A DNA stretch of 64,000 nt from Hydrogenophaga sp. IBVHS1 (GTDB lineage Bacteria > Pseudomonadota > Gammaproteobacteria > Burkholderiales > Burkholderiaceae_C): the NCBI RefSeq assembly GCF_002127265.1, contig NZ_NFUU01000001.1, forward strand, positions 868,001 through 932,000. Direction: 5' to 3'. This document shows, in pieces, positions 8,301-17,389 of this stretch; position 1 is the stretch's first letter; every line of letters starts with the position of its first letter. The notes below the pieces were generated by a model. The model did not search any database and was not told the origin of the DNA. It saw only the letters and a list, made by a program, of their open reading frames with translations. The translations under genes and the position numbers were made by a program.

Positions 8301-8981
8301 ATGGCCTTTCGCGGCGCCTCTTTTCTTGCCATCTGGAACGACATCGAGGGCATCACGCCCACCGAATACGACGCCTGGCTCACGCACGAACACATGATCG
8401 AGCGGGTGGGCGTTCCCGGGTTCCTGCGCGGACGGCGCTATATCGCGCTCGACGAAGGGCCGCACCGTTACTTCAATTGCTATGAAACGCGCGACGCTGC
8501 GGTGATGACCAGCGCGGCCTACCTGGAGCGGCTGAACAACCCGACGCCGCTCACGCAGCGCGTCATGCCCTGCCTGACGAATTTCATGCGCATGGGCTGC
8601 CGCACAGTCGGCACGGCGGGCCAGCAGGTGGGCGGTGCGCTGGCCACCGTGCGCTTTCGCGCGCCGGTCGATCGCGTGGAGCGTGCGGGCCAGAGCCTGT
8701 GCGATGCGCTGGTGATGAACACGGTGGTAACCGCCTGCCACCTGGGCACGCCCGAGGCGTCGGTGGCTGCGGCTTCCACGCGCGAGCGCGAACTGCGTCC
8801 TGCTGCTGCACGCGAGAGCACGGACGACCACGTGCTGCTGGTGGAGTCGGCCAACGGGCTCGCACTGCGTGAGCACCTGGGTGCGATCGTGACGGCGCTG
8901 CACGCCCAGGTGGCCGAGGCCTCGGACGTGCAGTCGCGCACCTACGGATTGAGCTACCTCATCGAGCCTGCAGGGGGCTGA
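8301..8981 (+). CDS. Hypothetical protein, EthD/DUF4286-like ferredoxin-fold
   Basis: The product is 226 aa, soluble, with no signal peptide. The N-terminal half (FLAIWNDIEG...EYDAWLTHEHMIERVGVPGFLRGRRY) resembles dimeric alpha+beta-barrel proteins of the EthD/DUF4286 type, where the motif around His-Glu-His follows a strand. The second half is less clear and may be a degenerate repeat of the same fold. Such proteins accompany many catabolic clusters without a firm role. The ATG at 8301 has AAGGAG about 10 bases upstream. It stands alone on the plus strand inside the TRAP locus. Confidence 0.6.
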   Translation: MAFRGASFLAIWNDIEGITPTEYDAWLTHEHMIERVGVPGFLRGRRYIALDEGPHRYFNCYETRDAAVMTSAAYLERLNNPTPLTQRVMPCLTNFMRMGCRTVGTAGQQVGGALATVRFRAPVDRVERAGQSLCDALVMNTVVTACHLGTPEASVAAASTRERELRPAAARESTDDHVLLVESANGLALREHLGAIVTALHAQVAEASDVQSRTYGLSYLIEPAGG

Positions 8982-9001
8982 AGGCTCGCGCACGCGGCCC
9001 T

Positions 9002-10018
9002 TTAACGGTTGGCGTGGATCTTGTCCATTTCCTCGCGGTAGATCTTCATCAGCGCGGGGTCGTACGTGGCGGCGAACTTGTCGATCACCGGCACGGTGGA
9101 CTGGCGCATCTTGGCCAGTTCGGCGGCAGGGACTTCGTTGACCTTCATGCCCTTGGCTTCGAGCTCCGTGCGGCTTTGCTGCGCAGAGTCGCGGCTGACC
9201 TTGCGCTGGTAGACGCCGGCTTCACGCGCGGAGTCCTGCAGAATTTTCTGCTCGGCGGCCGAGAGCTTGTCCCAGAACTTCTTGCTCACTTCGATCAGGT
9301 TGGCCGTGTAGACGTGGTTGGTCACGCTCACGAACTTCTGCACTTCGTAGAACTTGTTGGACAGGATGATGGTGTAGGGGTTCTCCTGGGCGTCCAGCGC
9401 CTTGGATTCCAGCGCGCCGTACAACTCGCCGAAGGCCATGGGCACGGGGTTGGTGCCCAGTGCGCCGAAGCTCTCCACGAACACCGGGTTGGCCATCACG
9501 CGGATCTTCAGGCCCTTCACATCGTCGGCGGCCAGGATGGGTTTGCGGCTGTTGGTGAAGTTGCGGAAACCAGTCTCCCAGTAGTCCAGCCCCACGATGC
9601 CCTTCTCGGGCAGACGATCCAGCAGCGCCTTGCCGAAGCGGCCCTGCAGCAGCGCGTCGGCCTGCTGCGCGTTCGTGATGGAGAAGGGCGCGTCCAGAAT
9701 GCCGAATTCCTTGACCAGCGCGGCCGCCGTGGTGGTGGCGGGTGTGAACATTTCCTGCACACCGCCTTGCACCGCTGCCTGCTGCTGCAGTTCGCCACCC
9801 AGCACCGACGCGGCGAATTCCTTCACGACAAGCTTCCCGCCACTCTTCTGTGAAACCAGTTCGGCGAAGCGTCGCACGCCGTCGCTGATGGGGTGACCCA
9901 CCGGCGTGAGGTGGCCGAAGCGGATGGTGCGGGTCTGGATGTCCTGCGCAAACGCGGTGGACGAAGCCACAAAGGCCGCGACCAGGGTGAGCGGTAGGGC
10001 AAGCTGGCGGAATTTCAT
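9002..10018 (-). CDS. dctP: TRAP transporter periplasmic solute-binding protein, DctP type (first system)
   Basis: The product is 338 aa with a cleavable signal peptide (MKFRQLALPLTLVAAFVASSTAFA). It shows DctP family features: an early RFGHLTPVGHPISDG segment and the central motif GLKIRVMANPVFVESFGALGTNPVPM, whose Arg normally binds the ligand carboxylate. The start at 10018 is fixed by the signal peptide and a GGAGAC ribosome site. It presumably feeds the DctQM pair, although an opposite-strand gene lies between them. Confidence 0.92.
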   Translation of the reverse strand: MKFRQLALPLTLVAAFVASSTAFAQDIQTRTIRFGHLTPVGHPISDGVRRFAELVSQKSGGKLVVKEFAASVLGGELQQQAAVQGGVQEMFTPATTTAAALVKEFGILDAPFSITNAQQADALLQGRFGKALLDRLPEKGIVGLDYWETGFRNFTNSRKPILAADDVKGLKIRVMANPVFVESFGALGTNPVPMAFGELYGALESKALDAQENPYTIILSNKFYEVQKFVSVTNHVYTANLIEVSKKFWDKLSAAEQKILQDSAREAGVYQRKVSRDSAQQSRTELEAKGMKVNEVPAAELAKMRQSTVPVIDKFAATYDPALMKIYREEMDKIHANR

Positions 10019-10047
10019 GAAGTCTCCATTGAAGGGCTGGAAAGATA

Positions 10048-10067
10048 AAACTAACACATGTTAGTTT
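10048..10067. promoter_or_regulatory. Perfect palindrome AAACTAACA-CA-TGTTAGTTT
   Basis: The arms are 9 bases with a 2-base centre, 30 bases upstream of the dctP start. The sequence is unlike the TGGT-N3-ACCA sites. It is AT-rich and positioned like an operator between promoter and gene. No cognate regulator can be assigned. Confidence 0.5.
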
Positions 10068-10074
10068 AATTTAT

Positions 10075-10098
10075 CCAATGGTTCAGCCAAACCATTGG
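10075..10098. promoter_or_regulatory. Operator candidate: CCAATGGT/ACCATTGG inverted repeat containing TGGT-TCA-GCCA
   Basis: Perfect 8-base arms (10075-10082 and 10091-10098) flank an 8-base centre. Inside lies TGGT-TCA-GCCA (10079-10089), one mismatch from the window-wide operator. It sits between the SDR stop (10101) and the dctP start, so dctP probably has its own regulated promoter. Confidence 0.6.
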
Positions 10099-10100
10099 CA

Positions 10101-10958
10101 TTACGTTTTTTGCTGGTTGAGCCGGGCAAACGGGCTCAGGTCCGCCTGGTGCGTGCCGCCGTACTGGTCGGCGTGCTTGTGCACGTGCATCAGCGTGGTG
10201 TGCAGAAAGCCACCGTCAGCCACGATGTCCTCGCCGTTGATGAAGCCGGCGGCGTCGCTGGCGAGGAAGCCCACCACAGCGGCAATGTCATCCACCGTGC
10301 CGAGGCGCCGCAAGGGGATCACCTGGGTGCGCAGCTGCAGCATGTCGGGGTTGGCGTAGTGCACCTCCGACAGCGGCGTGCGCAGGAAGCCCGGGCTCAC
10401 CGAGTTGGTGCGCACCCCCATCGGTCCCCACTCCACCGCCGTGTGGCGAGTGAGCGCGAGCACGCCGGCCTTGGTGACGCTGTAGGGCGGTGAGGTGTTG
10501 GGGCTCTGTGCGCCGATGGACCCGATGTTGACAATGCTGCCGCTGGCTTGCTTCAGCATGGCGCGGCCAAATTCGCGTGTGCACAGGAACACGCCGGTGA
10601 GATTCACCGCCATGCTGCGGTTCCAGTCGGCGAGCGTGAGTGCCTCCAGCGGGCTCGCGGGCACCAGGATGCCAGCGTTGTTGACCAGAATGTCGCAGCG
10701 GCCGGCGTGCTGCTCGGCCACGGCTTGCGCCGCCCGAGCGACCGAAGCTTCGTCGGTGACATCGCAGGCCAGTTCCTGTACCTGTGCGCCGCCTTCGCGC
10801 AGTTCGCGGCACAAGGGCTGCAGGCTCTCCACGCGCGGCTCCAGCAGCACGAGGTGCGCGCCGAGCTGCGCGAGGTGGCGCGCAATGCCGCTGCCCAAGC
10901 CACCCGCTGCGCCCGTAATGACAGCGACGCGACCGTCCAGCCGGTGTTGGTCGTTCAC
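10101..10958 (-). CDS. Short-chain dehydrogenase/reductase with C-terminal extension
   Basis: The product is 285 aa, a classical SDR. It has TGAAGGLGSG for cofactor binding, NNAGILVP, catalytic Ser in IGSIGAQ and YSVTK as the YxxxK pair. After the usual C-terminal GEDIVADGGFLHT, the chain continues about 30 residues rich in His (HVHKHADQYGGTHQAD), which is unusual for the family. It lies 9 bases downstream of a TctC gene in the same orientation. The substrate is unknown. Confidence 0.85.
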   Translation of the reverse strand: MNDQHRLDGRVAVITGAAGGLGSGIARHLAQLGAHLVLLEPRVESLQPLCRELREGGAQVQELACDVTDEASVARAAQAVAEQHAGRCDILVNNAGILVPASPLEALTLADWNRSMAVNLTGVFLCTREFGRAMLKQASGSIVNIGSIGAQSPNTSPPYSVTKAGVLALTRHTAVEWGPMGVRTNSVSPGFLRTPLSEVHYANPDMLQLRTQVIPLRRLGTVDDIAAVVGFLASDAAGFINGEDIVADGGFLHTTLMHVHKHADQYGGTHQADLSPFARLNQQKT

Positions 10959-10967
10959 GGAGGCCGC

Positions 10968-11951
10968 TTATTCAGCCGTGATGCCGGCTGTCTGGATCAC
11001 CGGCTTCCAGCGTGCGATCTCGCTGGCGATGGTCTTGCGGAAGGTGGCCACGCTCTGGTCCGGTGCTGCTTCGGTGCTGAGTGTCTTCAGCGCATCCTTC
11101 ACGCGCTGCGTCTGCAGCACGGCGGTGATTTCCCGGTTCAGGCGATCGATGATGGGCTTGGGCGTGCCGGCGGGCGCGACCACGCCATACCAGGACTCCA
11201 GCATGAGCTCGGGCATGCCGAGTTCAGCGGTGGTGGGCACATCGGGCGCGATGGACACGCGCTTGGGACTCATGACCGCGAGCGCGCGCATCTTGCCGGC
11301 GGCCACGTGCGGCAGGGAGTCGGTGTTGCCGAACACCACATTGGTCTCATTGCCAAGCAGTCCCATGAAGGCCGGTGCGCCGCCTTTGTACGGCACGTTC
11401 ACGAGCTCACCCTTGGTGAGTTGCGAGAACAGGCCGGCGGTGAGGTGGAAAGTGCTGCCGTTGCCGGCGGTGCCGTAGCTGAGCTTGCCGGGGTTGGCCT
11501 TGGCGAAGGACACCAGATCGCCGAAGGTCTTGAACGGGCTCGATGCGTTCACCACGATGAGGTTCGGGCCGATGAAGGTCATGGCCACCGGCTCGAAGTC
11601 CTTGACCGAATCGTAGGGCAGGCTCTTGTAGAGGCTGGGCGCCAGAGAGAGCGGCGCAATGGTGCTGAGCGCGATGGTGTAGCCATCGGGCGGCGAAGTC
11701 TTGAGCACACCCATGCCCAGTGTGCCGCCAGCACCGGGGCGCACGTCCATTACCACCGGTTGGCCCAGGCGTTCCTGCAGGCCATCGGTGATCAGTCGCG
11801 CCAGGTTGGCGCCCAGCCCACCAGCGGCATACGGCCAGATGAGCTTGATGGGACGATCGGGGTATTCGGCGAAGGCCGGCAATTGCCAAGTGGCGACCAG
11901 GGCGACCATGGCACCCACAGCGGTGCGGCGCAACATCTTCAAGGTTTTCAT
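10968..11951 (-). CDS. TctC/Bug family tripartite tricarboxylate transporter substrate-binding protein
   Basis: The product is 327 aa. It has a signal peptide (MKTLKMLRRTAVGAMVALVATWQLPAFA) followed by the family opening YPDRPIKLIWPYAAGG. The central NPGKLSYGTAGNGSTFHL motif is diagnostic of Bug proteins. These periplasmic receptors bind carboxylates or aromatic acids. No TctA or TctB membrane genes are in the window, so it is an orphan receptor. The start at 11951 follows an AGGAGA site. Confidence 0.9.
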   Translation of the reverse strand: MKTLKMLRRTAVGAMVALVATWQLPAFAEYPDRPIKLIWPYAAGGLGANLARLITDGLQERLGQPVVMDVRPGAGGTLGMGVLKTSPPDGYTIALSTIAPLSLAPSLYKSLPYDSVKDFEPVAMTFIGPNLIVVNASSPFKTFGDLVSFAKANPGKLSYGTAGNGSTFHLTAGLFSQLTKGELVNVPYKGGAPAFMGLLGNETNVVFGNTDSLPHVAAGKMRALAVMSPKRVSIAPDVPTTAELGMPELMLESWYGVVAPAGTPKPIIDRLNREITAVLQTQRVKDALKTLSTEAAPDQSVATFRKTIASEIARWKPVIQTAGITAE

Positions 11952-11994
11952 TTCTTGTCTCCTGCAGAGGGGTTGTGAAAAAGGGAACTGCGTC

Positions 11995-13737
11995 TCAGAC
12001 GCTGGCCTTCTGAGGGCCGCGCACCAGGCGGCCTGGCGTGGCGCCGGTGGACTCACCATGGAGGTAGGTGATCTCGCCCGAGAGAATGGTGGCGGTGTAG
12101 CCGCGGGCTTTCTGCAGCAGGCGCTTGCCGCCCGCCGGCAGATCTTCCACGACGTAGGGCGTGTCGAGCGCGAGGCGGTCGAAGTCGATGATGTTGATGT
12201 CGGCCTTCATGCCGGGCTTGATGAAGCCGCGATCGTCCAGGCCCACCGTCTTCGCTGGATCGCTGGTGTAGCGGCGCACCAGCTCTTCCACCGATTGGCG
12301 GCCGCTGGCGCGGTCCCGGCCCCAGTGCGTGAGCAGGTAGGTGGGGAAACACGCGTCGGTGATGAAGCCCACATGTGCGCCACCGTCGCCCAGGCCAATC
12401 ATGGCGTTGGGGTGGGTGAGCATCTCGCGCGTGGGTTCGCACTCGAAATCGTGGTAGCCGGTGAAGGTGGCGTAGAGAAAGCCCTGGCCGCCGTCGTCGA
12501 GCAACATGTCGTAGGCCACTTCGGCGCCCGTGCGGCCTTCGCGCCGGGCGATGGAGGCAATGGAGCTTTCGCGCGGCGGCTCGTAGTTGGGCGGGTTGCC
12601 CAGCAGGAACATGTGCTCGTACATCTTCTCGAAACCCATGCGCTCGAACAGCGGGAAGGTGCTGTCCCTGTACGGGTCTTCGCTGAGAATGCGCTGGCGA
12701 ATCTCGGGGTCGCGCATGCGTGACACGCGCTCGGCCAGTGGCAGGTGCGCGATGCTGCGGTAGGTGGGCGTGGCGGCAAACGGGTTCTGCGTTCCGGTGA
12801 GACCGAACAGTGAACCGATGGGGCGCGGTGCCGTCACCGGGCGGATGCTGAGTCCATCGGCGGCGGCCTGGTCCGACAGCGCCAGCAGCTCACGCCACAC
12901 TTCCTTGCGCTCGCCGTGGCGCTGGTTGAGCGAGAACACGCAGGTGCGGCCCGACTTCTCCACCAGGCGTCGCATCATGCCGAATTCGCCGGCCGGGCTG
13001 GGCTGGTCCCAATCGGAGACGAACTCCAGCTGACCGTGTCCCGCATCGGCCAGGCCCATGGCGATGCCGGTGAGCTCGTCCTCTTGTGCGCGCAGCATGG
13101 GCGTTGGATCGCCCGATGCACTCTTGTGGCTGATGGTGCGCGAGGTGGTGAAGCCAAAAGCGCCGGCGCGCATGGCCTCGGCCGTAATCTTGCGCATCTC
13201 GGCGATGTCTTCCGGCGTGGCGTTCTCGAGTCGAAGCGCGCGCTCGCCCATCACGTACACGCGCAGCGGGCCGTGCGGCAGCTGGGCGCAGATGTCGGTG
13301 TCGCGGGTTTGCGAGTCCAGCACATCCAGGTACTCGCCGAAGCTCTCCCAGTTCCACTTCAGGCCTTCGACGAGGCAGGGGCCGGGGATGTCTTCCACGC
13401 CTTCCATGAGCTGGATCAGCGCGTCGCGGTCGGCCGGCCGCACCGGCGCAAAGCCCACGCCGCAGTTGCCCATCACCACCGTGGTCACACCGTGCCATGA
13501 ACCGGGTGTGAGGAACTGGTCCCAGATTGCCTGGCCGTCGTAGTGGGTGTGGATGTCGACGAAGCCGGGCGTGACCAGCTGGCCCCTGGCGTCCAGCTCT
13601 TTGCGGCCCTTGCCTTCGACCGTGCCCACCGCCGCGATCTTGCCGTCCTTCACCGCCACATCGGCCGCGAAGGCGGGAGAACCGGTGCCATCAATCACCT
13701 GGCCGTGGCGAATCACCAGGTCGTATTCATGAGTCAT
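11995..13737 (-). CDS. N-acyl-D-amino-acid deacylase-type amidohydrolase (first of tandem pair)
   Basis: The product is 580 aa of the amidohydrolase superfamily, D-aminoacylase-like. It shows the metal-binding HTH in [13 protein letters not shown] and the family Cys segment [11 protein letters not shown] downstream [10 protein letters not shown] contains the expected catalytic Asp. There is no signal peptide, so it is cytoplasmic. Known relatives hydrolyse N-acyl-D-amino acids, dihydropyrimidine-like rings or other amides. The start at 13737 gives the standard VIRHGQVIDGTG opening; the frame stays open farther upstream but only inside the neighbouring gene. Confidence 0.85.
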   Translation of the reverse strand: MTHEYDLVIRHGQVIDGTGSPAFAADVAVKDGKIAAVGTVEGKGRKELDARGQLVTPGFVDIHTHYDGQAIWDQFLTPGSWHGVTTVVMGNCGVGFAPVRPADRDALIQLMEGVEDIPGPCLVEGLKWNWESFGEYLDVLDSQTRDTDICAQLPHGPLRVYVMGERALRLENATPEDIAEMRKITAEAMRAGAFGFTTSRTISHKSASGDPTPMLRAQEDELTGIAMGLADAGHGQLEFVSDWDQPSPAGEFGMMRRLVEKSGRTCVFSLNQRHGERKEVWRELLALSDQAAADGLSIRPVTAPRPIGSLFGLTGTQNPFAATPTYRSIAHLPLAERVSRMRDPEIRQRILSEDPYRDSTFPLFERMGFEKMYEHMFLLGNPPNYEPPRESSIASIARREGRTGAEVAYDMLLDDGGQGFLYATFTGYHDFECEPTREMLTHPNAMIGLGDGGAHVGFITDACFPTYLLTHWGRDRASGRQSVEELVRRYTSDPAKTVGLDDRGFIKPGMKADINIIDFDRLALDTPYVVEDLPAGGKRLLQKARGYTATILSGEITYLHGESTGATPGRLVRGPQKASV

Positions 13738-13751
13738 GGGGGTTCCTGAGT

Positions 13752-15476
13752 TCAGAGAGCGGGGGCAGCCTGCGGGCCCCGCACGAGCCTTCCGGGGAGG
13801 GCATCGGTGGCCACGCCCTGGCGGTAGACCGGTGTGCCGGAGACGATGGTCGCGGTGTAGCCGTTGGCGCGCTGCATGAGGCGGCGGCCGCCAGCGGGCA
13901 GATCGAACTGCATGTGGGGCACGTCCATGCCCAGCTGGTCGGGGTTGATCACGTTGAGATCGGCCTTCATGCCCGGGGCGACGACGCCACGGTCTTTCAG
14001 GCCGACGGCGCGTGCCGTGTCCGAGGTCTGTCGCTTGATCAGCCAGGGGAGTTCGAAGCGGCCGTTGGGACCACCCCAGTGGCTGAGCATGAAGGTCTGA
14101 AAGCTGGAGTCGCAGACCAGGCCCACGTGGGCACCGCCGTCGCCGAGGCCGATCACGGTGTCGGGGTGGGCGATCATGTCGCCGCACGCATTCAGGTTGC
14201 GTTCTGCGTAGTTGGCGAACGGTGAGTACAGCGTGCCGTGGCCGTCATCCGCCATCATCAGGTCGTAGGCCACTTCGCCCGGTGTTCTGCCTTCGCGCGC
14301 GGCGGTGGCTGCCAGCGAATGCTCCGGGCCCGGGTCGTATTCGGGCGGGTTGCCAAAACGGAAGATGTTGGTGAACTCCACCAGCCGCTGCCCCAGCGGC
14401 GTGGCGGCGCTCGCAGCAAGCTCGCTCAGCAGCGCACTGCGCATCGCGGGTTGGCGCAGGTGCTCCACGCGTTCTTCGAGGGACAGATCGGCGATGGCCT
14501 GGTAGGAAGGGCACTCGGAGAACACGTTGCGGCTGCCCTGCAGGCCCAGCATGATGCCGACCCCGCGCGGCGCCACCTGCGCCAGCATGCTCAGGCCGTC
14601 GACATTGGCCTGCCGCGTCAGCTCAAGAATGCGCTGCCAGCCGCGCGGGTTCTTGTGCTTCTGCATGAGCGAGAAAGACAGCGGGCGGCCCGATGCCTCG
14701 GTCAGTCGGCGCATGAGCTGGAATTCGCTGTCGACGTCCTCGCCGTCGAAGTCCGTGATCATCTGCAGCACGCCACGCCCCGCGTCTTTCACACCCATGG
14801 CAATGGCCATGAGTTCTTCTTCGGAGGCCTTCAGGGTGGGGGTGGGCGTGCCTTTGATCGACTTGTGGTTGATCGAGCGCGAGGTGGAAAAACCGATGGC
14901 GCCTGCGCGCATGGCTTCGGCGGTGAGCTCTCGCATGCGGGCACGGTCTTCGGCCGTGGCCATTTCCAGCCGCGAGGCGCGTTCACCCATCACGTACACG
15001 CGCAGGGCGGCGTGGGGCAGTTGCGCACAGAAGTCGATGTCGTGCGGTTTGCGCTCCAGCGCGTCGAGGTAGTCTGCAAAGCTCTCCCATGCCCAGTCCA
15101 GACCTTCCTGCAAAGCCACGCCGGGAATGTCCTCCACGCCCTCCATCAGGTCGATGAGGCGATCGCGGTCTTGCGGGCGCACCGGCGCAAAGCCCACGCC
15201 GCAGTTGCCCATGACCGCCGTGGTCACGCCGTGCCAGCTTGAAGGGGAGAAACGTTGATCCCACACGGCCTGGCCGTCGTAGTGGGTGTGTATGTCGACA
15301 AAACCGGGGGCCACCACCTGGTGACGCGCGTCGATTTCTTCGCGCCCCTGGGCCGTGACCTTGCCCACCTGAACGATCACGCCGTTGTTCACGGCCACGT
15401 CCGCCTCGATCAGCGGGCCACCAAGGCCGTCGGCCACCGCGCCGCCGCGAATCACCAGGTCCAGGGTCTTTTTCAT
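13752..15476 (-). CDS. N-acyl-D-amino-acid deacylase-type amidohydrolase (second of tandem pair)
   Basis: The product is 574 aa and a close paralogue of the gene downstream, sharing [41 protein letters not shown] and [10 protein letters not shown]. The same metal and catalytic positions are present, so both copies look functional. The pair are 14 bases apart and co-transcribed, leading the 15476-10101 unit with TctC and an SDR. Divergence outside the active site suggests different substrates. The upstream region holds both a MarR-like and a TGGT-N3-ACCA site. Confidence 0.85.
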   Translation of the reverse strand: MKKTLDLVIRGGAVADGLGGPLIEADVAVNNGVIVQVGKVTAQGREEIDARHQVVAPGFVDIHTHYDGQAVWDQRFSPSSWHGVTTAVMGNCGVGFAPVRPQDRDRLIDLMEGVEDIPGVALQEGLDWAWESFADYLDALERKPHDIDFCAQLPHAALRVYVMGERASRLEMATAEDRARMRELTAEAMRAGAIGFSTSRSINHKSIKGTPTPTLKASEEELMAIAMGVKDAGRGVLQMITDFDGEDVDSEFQLMRRLTEASGRPLSFSLMQKHKNPRGWQRILELTRQANVDGLSMLAQVAPRGVGIMLGLQGSRNVFSECPSYQAIADLSLEERVEHLRQPAMRSALLSELAASAATPLGQRLVEFTNIFRFGNPPEYDPGPEHSLAATAAREGRTPGEVAYDLMMADDGHGTLYSPFANYAERNLNACGDMIAHPDTVIGLGDGGAHVGLVCDSSFQTFMLSHWGGPNGRFELPWLIKRQTSDTARAVGLKDRGVVAPGMKADLNVINPDQLGMDVPHMQFDLPAGGRRLMQRANGYTATIVSGTPVYRQGVATDALPGRLVRGPQAAPAL

Positions 15477-15530
15477 GGGTTGTCCTCTTGAAGTCATGTC
15501 TCCAGCGAGACGTGATTGTGAGATTGCTGT

Positions 15531-15570
15531 GTTGTCGTGTCAACCTATTAAGTTGAGAAAACAACAAAAC
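15531..15570. promoter_or_regulatory. MarR-like operator block, copy 1 (palindrome 15540-15556)
   Basis: TCAACCTA-T-TAAGTTGA is a 17-base palindrome with one mismatched pair. It is followed four bases later by ACAACAAAAC. The same arrangement, including the downstream decamer at identical spacing, occurs at 34971-35010. It lies upstream of the minus-strand amidohydrolase operon. Confidence 0.65.
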
Positions 15571-15631
15571 AGCCGAAGCTGGGCGTCTGCAGGGGAGCCA
15601 TGAATAATGGCGTTCCCGAACGGCGAATCGC

Positions 15632-15650
15632 TCGCCAGTGTCACTGGCGA
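15632..15650. promoter_or_regulatory. Perfect palindrome TCGCCAGTG-T-CACTGGCGA
   Basis: The arms are 9 bases around a single central base, six bases before the TGGT-AAG-ACCA site. It could be a DNA-binding site or a small hairpin ahead of the plus-strand SDR transcript. I see no second copy. Confidence 0.45.
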
Positions 15651-15655
15651 TAAAA

Positions 15656-15666
15656 TGGTAAGACCA
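15656..15666. promoter_or_regulatory. Operator candidate TGGT-AAG-ACCA next to a -10-like TAAAAT
   Basis: This is a perfect inverted repeat. Its first T is the last base of TAAAAT (15651-15656), a plausible -10 for the plus-strand SDR operon. A protein bound here would block transcription start. Confidence 0.7.
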
Positions 15667-15678
15667 TATGTTAAATGA

Positions 15679-16383
15679 ATGGAATATGCAATGCAGACTG
15701 TCCTGATCACCGGTGCCTGTGGCAATCTGGGCCGCGCTGTGGCGCAGGCTTTTTCCGATAAAGGTTGGACCTTGGTCCTGCTGGACCGCGAGCAGAGCCT
15801 GCTCGAATCGATCTACGGGCCCGACACCGATCGGCAGCTCAGCCTTGCGGCCAACCTGCTGGACGCCGCGGCGGTGGATGCGGCGGTGCAACGGGCGCTG
15901 GAGCAGTTCGGCCGCATCGGCGTGCTGTGCAACCTGGCGGGTGGATTCCGCATGGGTGAGGCGGTGCACGAGACCAGCGACAGCACCTGGGACTTTCTCA
16001 TGGGGCTCAATGTGCGCTCGGTGCTGCACACGGCGCGGGTCGTGGTCCCGGCCATGCTGGCCGGCGGTGGTGGCCGCATCGTCAACGTGGGCGCCGGTGC
16101 GGCCGGCAAGGGCGGGGCCAACATGGGCGCCTATGCCGCTTCCAAGAGCGCAGTGGCGCGCCTGACCGAGTCGATGGCAGCCGAACTGCGGGAGAAGGGC
16201 ATCAACGTGAACTGTGTCCTGCCCAGCATCATCGACACGCCCGAGAACCGCAAGGACATGCCCAAGGCCGATCCCTCGCGCTGGGTGTCGCCCGAGTCGC
16301 TCGCCGGCGTGATTGCCTTCCTTGCCTCGGATGCGGCCAAGGACATTCACGGCGCGAGCGTGCCGATCACGGGGCTGAGCTAA
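15679..16383 (+). CDS. Short-chain dehydrogenase/reductase
   Basis: The product is 234 aa (230 if ATG 15691 is used). It has the SDR cofactor motif TGACGNLGR, catalytic Ser within NVGAGAAGKGG, and YAASK as YxxxK. The N-A-G motif is altered to NLAGGF, as in some Fox2-like or sepiapterin-type SDRs. The operator 12 bases upstream of 15679 fits repression of this start. An aldo/keto reductase follows after 52 bases. Neither possible start has a strong ribosome site. Confidence 0.8.
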   Translation: MEYAMQTVLITGACGNLGRAVAQAFSDKGWTLVLLDREQSLLESIYGPDTDRQLSLAANLLDAAAVDAAVQRALEQFGRIGVLCNLAGGFRMGEAVHETSDSTWDFLMGLNVRSVLHTARVVVPAMLAGGGGRIVNVGAGAAGKGGANMGAYAASKSAVARLTESMAAELREKGINVNCVLPSIIDTPENRKDMPKADPSRWVSPESLAGVIAFLASDAAKDIHGASVPITGLS

Positions 16384-16435
16384 GCTGCCTCCCCCCGCCC
16401 ATTCCTCTTCCACTGTTCAGAAGGAAACCACGCTC

Positions 16436-17389
16436 ATGATCACCCAGCGATCACTCGGCCGTTCCGGCATTCAGGTTGTGCCGCTGGCCTTCGGCGGCAA
16501 CGTGTTTGGCTGGACTGTGGACGAGGCGCAATCGTTCCGCCTGCTGGACGCCTGGGTCGACGCCGGCTTCAACTTCATCGACACGGCGGACATGTATTCC
16601 AGCTGGGTCCCCGGCCATCAGGGTGGTGAGTCGGAATCCATCATCGGCAACTGGCTCAAGGCCACCGGCAAGCGCGATCAGGTGGTGATCGCCACCAAGG
16701 TGGGCAAGCCCATGGGGCCCGGCAAGTCGGGCCTGAAGCCGGCCTACATCCGGCAGGCCGTGGAGGCCTCGCTCAAGCGCCTGCGTACCGATCACATCGA
16801 TCTTTACCAGTCGCACGACGACGATGCCGACACGCCACTGGCGGAGACGCTCGGCGCGTTTGCGGACCTGATCCGCGAAGGCAAGGTTCGCGCCATCGGC
16901 GCCTCCAACTACTCAGGCGCGCGCCTGCAGGAAGCCCTGGAAGTGAGCGAACGCCACGGCCTGCCGCGTTACGAAACACTGCAGCCGCTCTACAACCTGT
17001 ACGACAGGCAAGACTTCGAGGCCGATTTGCTGCCGGTGTGCCAGGCGCAGGGCGTGGGCGTGATCACGTTCTACGCGCTGGCCGCAGGCTTCCTCAGTGG
17101 CAAGTACCGCAAGCCTGAAGACGCGAGCAAGAGCGCGCGCGGCAAGGGCGCGGTGGCCAAGTACCTCAACCCTCGCGGCCTGGCCATTCTCGATGCGCTC
17201 GATGCAGTGGCGGCCAGGCACGCCAGCACCCCGGCTCAGGTGGCACTCGCCTGGCAGCTCGGCATGCCGGGCATCACGGCGCCCATTGCCAGCGCAACAT
17301 CGCTCGATCAGCTCCAGGACCTGGTGTCGGCTGTGGCCCTGAAGCTGGACGAGGCCGACATGCAGCGACTCGAAAAGGCTAGTCGTTGA
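16436..17389 (+). CDS. Aldo/keto reductase
   Basis: The product is 317 aa of the AKR superfamily. The catalytic Asp-Tyr pair is in FIDTADMYSSW, the Lys is in VIATKVG and the His is in LYQSHDDD. The last position varies among bacterial AKRs, in which this loop contains YQxHxxD. NADPH-dependent reduction of a ketone or aldehyde is expected. It has a good GAAGGAAA ribosome site upstream. The end overlaps the convergent quinone oxidoreductase gene by 11 bases. Confidence 0.87.
   Translation: MITQRSLGRSGIQVVPLAFGGNVFGWTVDEAQSFRLLDAWVDAGFNFIDTADMYSSWVPGHQGGESESIIGNWLKATGKRDQVVIATKVGKPMGPGKSGLKPAYIRQAVEASLKRLRTDHIDLYQSHDDDADTPLAETLGAFADLIREGKVRAIGASNYSGARLQEALEVSERHGLPRYETLQPLYNLYDRQDFEADLLPVCQAQGVGVITFYALAAGFLSGKYRKPEDASKSARGKGAVAKYLNPRGLAILDALDAVAARHASTPAQVALAWQLGMPGITAPIASATSLDQLQDLVSAVALKLDEADMQRLEKASR

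Noticed and set aside
13738-14187. N-terminal extension of the first amidohydrolase to 730 aa
   Set aside because: The extra 150 residues overlap the paralogous upstream gene and have no family similarity; ATG 13737 gives the standard family start.
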